NCBI GenBank assembly: GCA_013350335.1
Contig: CM023539.1
Span: forward strand, 22,437,043 to 22,501,042
DNA: 64,000 nt
Reading direction: 5' to 3'
DNA from: Chimonanthus salicifolius
Lineage: Eukaryota; Streptophyta; Magnoliopsida; Laurales; Calycanthaceae
The notes beneath the pieces were generated by a model that was given only the letters and a program-made list of their open reading frames with translations, did no database searches and was not told where the DNA came from. The position numbers were made by a program, and so were the translations under genes. Below, in pieces: positions 57,505-64,000 of the stretch (its first letter is position 1; each line of letters opens with the position of its first letter).

Positions 57505-59690
57505 TCATTGATTCCACCATTGTATGAAGTCGTCATTATCTCTAAGATCACCAGACCACTGCATAACATTTAAGAAAATCACATTATAACATATGGAAAA
57601 GTTATATGTCGATTGGCAAATACATATGAGCTCTTTAAGGAATGAACTTACTTCGGTCATTTCTATAGAGTTATATGTTGAATCATCACCAAAGTTGTAA
57701 GATCCACTATCCTGTGGAAAACTCGTTATTTGTGATTCATGGAAATCACCTACATTATAATCAACATTTAAATCTACACTTGTAGATGGCTGTGAAGAAG
57801 GTGGCATATTCGGACAAGCTCTCCTTGTATGACCAGTATTTTTGCATAACCCACATCTTCTTCCATTTAGTTGATTCTCTACAATCTTAAATGCAGAAGG
57901 ATCTCGATGTGTAGATGTTTGTCCTTGTGTAGAATTCCTTGAACTTGGATGACGTCCTCTAGAATATTGCATAATAGGGTGACTGATTGGTTTATCATGG
58001 ATGGCAAGATTTTGGAGATGATTTAGAAGCACGTCTTGATCATACGAATACAATTGTCTATATTTGTTCTTAATACCTTCAAAATGTACGTCTAATACAT
58101 CCCCAGGCCTCTGCCTTACAACATTTAAGCCATCCAATGAGATTAAATCTATTCTCCATTGTGGGTGTATATCATCCAAATGTATTTTTTCCATCCATTG
58201 CATTTTGTGCGCACATGGTAGGCCCATTGAAGCTGTAAACTCTTCTGTACAAATGGGTGAAAATGATCGGTTCATAACCATCTCATATTCGTTGTAAATC
58301 TCATTTATTGCGAAATAAATAACTTTGCTATTCAATTCATCAAAGAAAGGAATAGACACATCACATGCAAACCGAATCTTCTCATCCTCAAGTTGAATCT
58401 TGAACTCTTCAAATTGATTTTCAATGACATGGGTTATCTTTCTTCGGACAACATCTAGATCACTTGTAGATGTAGATATATAACTTTTCAGAATAGCATG
58501 TGTACCCTCAACCCTTGAAGTAGCTCGATTCTTAAAATATAAACTCCATCCGGTCCATGCCTTGACGAATTATTTTCTAAGTGGGATCCATGTCCTTGTT
58601 AAGTAGTTCACTGCTTGCGAATCATCTCTGAAATTTTGTTTGAATGTCTCAAACGCTGTATTCAATACTTCTTCAGTTGGGGACTCAATCAGGTCATTCC
58701 ATTCGGTAAAAAATGCATTCCAATCCTCGTTTCTCTTAAACATAGGTTTATAACGAGCAATAATATTCTTGTTGATGTGCCAAGAACACAAAATATGTAC
58801 AGCATTAGGGAACTCCAAATCAATGGCATTCTTTAACGCCAATTCCCTATCAGTCAAAAGAACTAGTCGATCATGCTCCACTCCAAAGACCTTTTTAAAC
58901 ATCTGTAATGCCCATACATAATTTTCAAATTTCTCATTTCATAGAAATGCAAAGCATGAGCAGAAATTCTTATTGAAACTTGTTACACCAACAATATGAA
59001 GCAATGGCATATGATATTTGTTGGTTTTATACGTGCAATCCATTAGAAGGACATTACGGTAGTCTTGGTAAGAAAAATGGACTTTGGATGTGCAAAAAAG
59101 AGATGGGACAAATGACCATCATTGTCATGATTAAGAAAATATTGGTAACCACCTTCTTGAAGATCATCTATAAAATCTTGAATTGTAGTTCGACCCCTTA
59201 GTTGCTCTTTCCGAAGCGCAGAACAAAAGTTGTATAAATCACCCGCTGATATTCCAATATCTGGATTTTGCTTTCTAAGAGTCGTCAAAATTTGCCGTTG
59301 TGGTATATTGCAACTCCTCATTTCAATGATCATTTTTTTTTCAGCATCTGAAAAACATCTTGTACTTGGATGACCTAATAATACCTCCGATATATCATGA
59401 TTGTGATCCAAATTTTTTATGGTCAACTTCCATGACCCATCAACAATCTGTTTACCTTTCACTTGAAAAGGACAATTGCATTGGCGGGAGTATGCTTTCC
59501 TTTTTCTCGCAACATCTTCCACGCTAATCGTGTTGCGGTATTTACCTCCTCTATCGCAGCCAATGACTACTTTCTTTTCCTTATTACATGACCTCTTTAT
59601 GGTAGTTACAAATCCTTTTCCATAAGCAATATTCTTAACATAATTTATAAGGTCCTCACAACTTTCAAAACATCCATCAACAAACTCCAT
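57505..59690 (-). pseudogene. FAR1-type MULE transposase, broken
   Basis: Mutator-like transposase of the kind from which plant FAR1/FHY3 proteins derive. From ATG 59690: FAR1 DNA-binding domain (YVKNIAYGKGF, CNCPFQVKGK, HNHDISE, about residues 10-120). Then the DDE core with LLMDCTYKTNKYHMPLLHIV (about 59034), LLTDRELALKNAI (about 58860) and SRVEGTHAILKSY (about 58510), so D, D and E can be read. A SWIM finger (CTEEFTASMGLPCAHKM) follows near 58210-58260, and a C-terminal CCHC knuckle (CGLCKNTGHTRRAC) near 57820. A 93 bp intron is likely at 57559-57651. Lesions are a frameshift near 59055, a TGA near 58938 and a TAA near 58580. Confidence 0.88.
57559..57651 (-). other. probable intron in the MULE gene
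   Basis: Minus strand: GAA then GTAAGT, ending TTATGCAG before TGG. It is 93 bp and T-rich. Removing it joins EMTE to WSGDLRDNDDFIQWWNQ and the stop. It is also open when unspliced. Confidence 0.6.
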
Positions 59691-60015
59691 GCCACTTGAG
59701 GATTAAAAACTACCACTAAAACACTAATAATAATGAGATAAGAGAGAAAGAGAGAGTTACCTCCGATTCGAGATAAGAGATCCAGACAATAGCTTGAGAG
59801 AGACAACTTCGAACCGAGATAAAAGAGAAGGGATTGAAAAGGGGGTTTAAGGCTTGAAATGGAGTTCAAGGGTTTCGGATTGAAAAGGGGGTTGAAAATG
59901 GGGTTTAAGGGAGAAGGGATTCAGAAAGGGGTTCAAGGGCGAAGGGAGAGGAAGAGAGAAACCACGGTTTAGGGTTTAGAATGTAATGAAACGAGTGGAA
60001 TTTTGTGGATTCGCG
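59691..60015 (-). promoter_or_regulatory. MULE 5' UTR region with telo-box
   Basis: Minus strand: AAACCCTAAACC (plus-strand 59967-59978), a plant telo-box, lies about 40 bp after the TATA and is followed by CT-rich leader sequence. A splice-donor-like GGAGGTAACT near 59758 and AG before the start codon suggest a possible leader intron. Confidence 0.5.
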
Positions 60016-60031
60016 ACTTATATATATAAGT
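60016..60031 (-). promoter_or_regulatory. TATA box of the MULE transposase
   Basis: ACTTATATATATAAGT, a perfect palindrome, between the palindrome array and the leader. Position and spacing fit a core promoter. Confidence 0.65.
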
Positions 60032-60034
60032 TGT

Positions 60035-61030
60035 CATTCGTTCGAATGAATGACTTGATTCATTCGAACGAATGGAGACTTAAATGGAATTCGTTTGAAT
60101 GAATCGAGCCATTCATTCGAACTAATGACATATAAACGTCCATTCGTTCGAATGAATGGCTCGATTCATTCGAACGAATGACATCTGAGGGAGGGACTGT
60201 CATTTTCCATTCCTCTCTGATACATTCATTCGAATGAATGGCTTGATTCATTCGAACGAATGACAACTTAAATGGATTCGATCGAATGAATCAAGCCATT
60301 CATTCGAACGAATGGCATATTAGACTTCAATTCGTTCGAATGAATGGCTCGATTCATTCGAACGAATGACATCCGAGGGAAAGACTGTCATTTTCTAGTC
60401 CTCTCTGATACATTTGTTCGAATGAATCAGTCAATTCATTCGAACGAATGGACGTCTATATGTCATTGGTTCGAATGAATCATTCCAGTTTATTCGAACG
60501 AATGGCAAATAGAAGTGCATTCATTCGAATGAATGGCTTGATTCATTCGAACGAATGGCACCCGAGAGAAACACTGTCATTTTCCAGTCCTCTCTGATAC
60601 ATTCGTTCGAATGAATCAAGCCATTCATTCGAATGAATGCACTTCTATTTGCCATTTGTTCGAATGAATGGACTGATTCATTCGAACGAATTCATTCGAT
60701 CGAAGGACTGCATTTTCCAGTCCCCTCTCATTCATTCGTTTAAACGAATCCATCCATTCATTCGAATGAATGAACATTTCCGAACAATTCATTCGAATGA
60801 ATGGAATTTACACTGGGGAATTCATTCGAATGAATTTTTCATTCGAAGGAATGGATTGTGCACATGGCCACTCGTTCGAATCAGTGAAAATCTCGGCAGT
60901 ATTCATGTATTCATTCGAACGAATCCGAAATGAACTATGAATTCGTTCGAATGAATGAAAGCAGAGGGGGTATGCGTCCATTCGTTCGAACGAATGGAAA
61001 AATGAACTGAGCATTCGTTCGAATGAATGG
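60035..61030. repeat. 1 kb array of TTCGAA-centred palindromes
   Basis: About 35 copies of ATTCGTTCGAATGAAT, its complement ATTCATTCGAACGAAT, or the symmetric ATTCATTCGAATGAAT. They often come as back-to-back pairs separated by GGCTTG/GGCTCG. Part of the array is a higher-order repeat of about 188 bp marked by CTGTCATTTTCCAGTCCTCT at about 60199, 60387 and 60575. It lies directly upstream of the transposase TATA and inside the element's terminal repeat. Peptide-like frames (SFERMN, IHSNE) are only translations of it. Confidence 0.9.
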
Positions 61031-61117
61031 GAACATGGGGGCAAAATGGTAATTTGCCACCCGCACCCGGAAACGGGTGTGTAGAGGCAGAAAAACCTGG
61101 TGTGTAAATGGGGACCC
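61031..61117. repeat. terminal repeat of the MULE (right end)
   Basis: Read inward it begins GGGTCCCCATTTACACACC and contains AAATTACCATTTTGCCCC. The layout, spacing and several blocks match the end of the small MULE at 62426 (GGGTGCCCATAAAGACAC, AAATTACCATTCTGCCC). The 9 bases outside are AATATAAAA. No partner end was found on the left. Confidence 0.6.
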
Positions 61118-61313
61118 AATATAAAAATTTATGTACGAAGTATAAATTATTGATATTAATTATTGATATTAAATCTATCTTTTGTATAAATTAGTAAGTA
61201 TTGGAAAATAATTATAAATCAAAAATTTTAAATTAGAGGAGTTAAATTTTTTTACTATAATTATGTATTTAAGTTAACTTTGTTTTTTCCTATTCACCCA
61301 ATGGAGTCATCAC

Positions 61314-61397
61314 ATTAAATTAAATATGATGTAAAAATTAAAATATTTTAAAACTATTAAATTAAATATGATGTAAAAATTAAAATATTTTAAAACT
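61314..61397. repeat. perfect 42 bp tandem duplication
   Basis: Two identical adjacent units beginning ATTAAATTAAATATGATG. Confidence 0.92.
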
Positions 61398-61585
61398 CTC
61401 AAAATTTAAAGTATTTTAAATATTTGACTAAAAGAAATTAATATTATTAATGTAGGCGTAGTATTACATGTTATGCATTTTATTTTTTATTTTTTAATTT
61501 AGCGTATAATACTTTATAAAAAAAGAATTTTTTTCAACTTAATATATATTATGGTAGGTTTTTTACATTTTCTTATTTTTTATTA

Positions 61586-61588
<3 letters not shown>

Positions 61589-61620
<32 letters not shown>
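61589..61620. repeat. (TA)n microsatellite
   Basis: 16 TA units. Confidence 0.95.
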
Positions 61621-61624
<4 letters not shown>

Positions 61625-62425
61625 TTATAAAAACTAAAATTTTTGTTTTATAAACTGTACAGATAATTTAGGGGCAGTGATTTTTGTACCACCATTTTCT
61701 CTCTTAAACCTGTTTAAAAGAAAATTTTAATTTTGTTCTTACTTTTCTCTTTCTCTTTTCTTTTTCAAAAGTAACGATAAAATTGAAATTTCTTTTTAAG
61801 GGGTACACCATTTTGATATAAAAATTACTATCCATAATTTAATTAATCGACATTTTTAAAATTAAATTAGATTTTTTGAGTCTAGATATTACTTTCAAGT
61901 AGTATTTTTTTTATATATACAAGTAGAATTAGTCTCAACTTTGTGAAACTGAGAGAAATCAAATTTAAACCCCTGCATTGAAGACACTGCAAACCTTCCC
62001 CCCATCTTGCGAGTATTTGTAAAATAGGTGACAGTGATGTTATTTATTTTTTTCATTTGATGATATTATTTCTCTTTGACAGCTACGGTTTCATTAGATA
62101 TCTTACAACTAGAATTCCTTTTTTTTCCGATCTGGTTCCTCCACCACCGCGAACCCCAGTTAGATTCAGGCATATTATTGTCTCATATGTTACCAAAAAG
62201 CATATTTCGTATTTGTATATGATATTATTATGATACTTAAAATATCAAATTACACAAAATAATGCTGAAATGTTACAAGGAAACGAAAACGAAAGAATGA
62301 TTTTTTTTTTTTAACTTCTTCAGTCATCACCTTTTCAATATTAATTAGATGTATTTTTTCTAATTTTTTTTCAGATGAAAAAGAAATTAGAGACATTGAT
62401 CACATAAAGTATATTACAGTTGAAG

Positions 62426-63851
62426 GGGTGCCCATAAAGACACTGCAAAAACCTGTCAGCAGACACCATTTTTTAGATTTTAAGTAGAAATTACCATTCT
62501 GCCCTTCCGTGCAGAATCGATCGATCGACTGTGCACTGCATTTTTCGCATGAAAACGATGTCAAAAATGTGTGATTGATTCTATCGATCGATTGATAGCA
62601 TGCTATCAATCGATCGATTTATATAGTAATTAAATAAATAAATAATTAAAATTTTAAAGTTATTTTTTAAGCACTGTATATTTTCAAAATTTCTTAAATT
62701 GAATATCAGGACTAATTATGATAACCTGATAAAAATACTTTAAGATTTTAAAGTCTTTTGAAACTCCCAAATACTTAAAATAGAGTGTTTTACAAATAAG
62801 GGTATCCCTAGGGTGTGCCGAAAACACATTTAAGAGTGTCAAAAGACGTTGAAGTCTTAAAGTATTTTTATCAAGTTATCGTAATTAGCCCGGATATTTC
62901 ATTTAAGAAATTTTGAAAATACACAGTGCTTAAAAAATAACGTTAAAGTTTTATCTTTCCTTTAAAACTTTAAAGTTATTTTTTAAGCACTGTATATTTT
63001 CAAAATTTCTCAAATTAAATATCCGGACTAATTACGATAACCTGATAAAAATACTTTAAGACTTTAAAGTCTTTTGACACTCCCAAATGCTTAAAACAGA
63101 GTATTTTACAAATAAGGGTATCCCTAGGGTGAGCCGAAAACACATTTAGGAGTGTCAAAAGACTTTGAAGTCTAAAAGTATTTTTATCAAATTATTTTAA
63201 TTAGTCCGGATATTCAATTTGAGAAATTTTGAAAATACACAGTGCTTAAAAAATAATGTTAAAGTTTTAAAGGAAAGATAAAACTTTAACGAAATTTTGA
63301 AAATACTGTGTATTTTCAAAATTTCTCAAATTGAATATCCAGACTAATTACGATAACGTGATAAAAATACTTTAAAACTTCAAGGTCTTTTGACACTCTT
63401 AAATGTATTTTCGGCACACCCTAGAGATACCCTTATTTGTAAAACACTATGTTTTAAGCATTTGGGAGTGTCAAAAGACCTTGAAGTCTTAAAGTATTTT
63501 TTATTAGGTTATCGTAATTAGTCCAGATATTAAATTTGAGAAATTTTGAAAATACACAGTGTTTAAAAAAAAACTTTAAAATTTTAAAAGAAATTTTATT
63601 ATTTAAATAATATGTTAACTGTAGGATCATTAACAGAATCGATCGCACGATGGTGCGATCGGTTTTTTAAGCTGATTTGAGTTTCGCAGGATCAATCGAT
63701 CGATTGATTTTCATTCTCAGGATCAATCGATCGATCGATTTCTTCATATCAATTCCGCACGGAAGGACGGAAGGGCAGAATGATAATTTTCACTTAAAAT
63801 CTAAATTTCGGTGTCTGCTGGCAGAAACTGTCGGTGTCTATATGGGCACCC
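62426..63851. mobile_element. non-autonomous MULE with 9 bp TSD
   Basis: 1426 bp. The perfect 9 bp TSD CAGTTGAAG (62417-62425, 63852-63860) is diagnostic of Mutator-like elements. Terminal inverted repeats of about 100 bp start GGGTGCCCATA. Just inside both are ATCGATCGAT palindromes (62518-62620, 63640-63745). The middle (62655-63590) is a palindromic unit repeated about three times. No transposase. Confidence 0.92.
62655..63595. repeat. triplicated palindrome inside the MULE
   Basis: Each unit is an inverted repeat around GGTATCCCTAGGG: centres at about 62807 and 63124, 317 bp apart. A third, internally inverted version has AGAGATACC at 63424. Recurrent phrases are TTAAGCACTGTATATTTTC and its complement, GATAACCTGATAAAAATAC, and GTCTTTTGACACTCCC. 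Confidence 0.85.
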
Positions 63852-63860
63852 CAGTTGAAG

Positions 63861-64000
63861 ATCAAATAATGTTAGAAAAAGAGGAGCAAATGTAAAAAAT
63901 ATTTAAATTTTTTTAAAGTATAAATTATGTTGTTGAAATTGAATGTTAAAGTATAAGTAAATAAAGAGAAAATACTATATACAATGCATTTAGAAAAAAG
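63861..64000. other. AT-rich end of window
   Basis: Nothing recognised. Confidence 0.4.

Larger units (their letters stand above)
61118..62416. other. AT-rich spacer
   Basis: No gene. A perfect two-copy 42 bp tandem repeat is at 61314-61397 and a (TA)n microsatellite at 61589-61620. Confidence 0.6.

Noticed and set aside
57505..59690. Host FAR1/FHY3 transcription factor gene
   Set aside because: Three lesions, a C-terminal CCHC knuckle and an adjoining MULE terminal repeat with palindrome array point to a transposase rather than a domesticated regulator.
60035..61030. CRISPR-like regular repeats
   Set aside because: Plant nuclear context, palindromes of mixed orientation and uneven spacing, no cas genes; it is a transposon-associated array.
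60060..61119. Open frames with SFERMN and IHSNE repeats
   Set aside because: They are translations of the ATTCGTTCGAATGAAT array in several frames and on both strands; no independent evidence of coding.

Overview
The window is repeat-rich, AT-rich nuclear DNA of a flowering plant. The evidence is a plant-specific DREB-type AP2/ERF gene remnant, a FAR1-type Mutator transposase, Ty1/copia elements primed by initiator-Met tRNA, TRIMs, and many long Ty3/gypsy-style solo LTRs. I cannot name the species. I found no intact host protein gene and no tRNA or rRNA gene; the only host gene recognised is a broken DREB. Almost everything else is nested transposable elements, many of them dated relative to each other by target-site duplications (TSDs) and by 'empty sites' elsewhere in the window.

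Layout. 1-2.4 kb: spacer with a 3' Copia remnant. 2.38-9.75 kb: a TRIM (TSD GACGA) whose 5' LTR holds a second TRIM and whose 3' LTR holds a complete but decayed 5.5 kb Copia element (TSD AGTTT). 9.75-12.8 kb: a DREB pseudogene cut off at its 3' end by a rearranged retroelement (TG-0). 12.8-13.65 kb: two GGGTC-rich hAT-like MITEs. 15.2-44.6 kb: a field built from one family of gag-only LTR retrotransposons (called TG here: TG-1 forward, TG-2 reverse, TG-3 forward and truncated) sitting in and beside two copies of a non-coding segment (H1, H2) and interrupted by solo LTRs. 44.6-56.4 kb: LTR nested in LTR, including a 3.33 kb fold-back element with about 450 bp inverted arms. 56.4-61.1 kb: a broken FAR1-type MULE transposase gene with its own TATA/telo-box promoter, a 1 kb array of TTCGAA-centred palindromes and a recognisable terminal repeat. 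62.4-63.9 kb: a non-autonomous MULE with a perfect 9 bp TSD and a thrice-repeated palindrome inside.

How it fits together. The TG elements keep LTRs, tRNA primer site, polypurine tract and a CCHC gag, but no protease, integrase, RT or RNase H was seen. They would depend on proteins supplied in trans, like the described TR-GAG class. Their LTRs carry arrays of short palindromes immediately upstream of the TATA box. The core CGAYCNATCG is shared, while the outer base pair differs between subfamilies yet stays complementary. A comparable arrangement (palindrome array, TATA, transposase) occurs at the MULE, and the small MULE copies the same terminal design. These palindrome arrays, the fold-back element and the gag-only family with its second conserved ORF are the parts most worth following up. 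All identities are from reading the sequence; no database search was possible.
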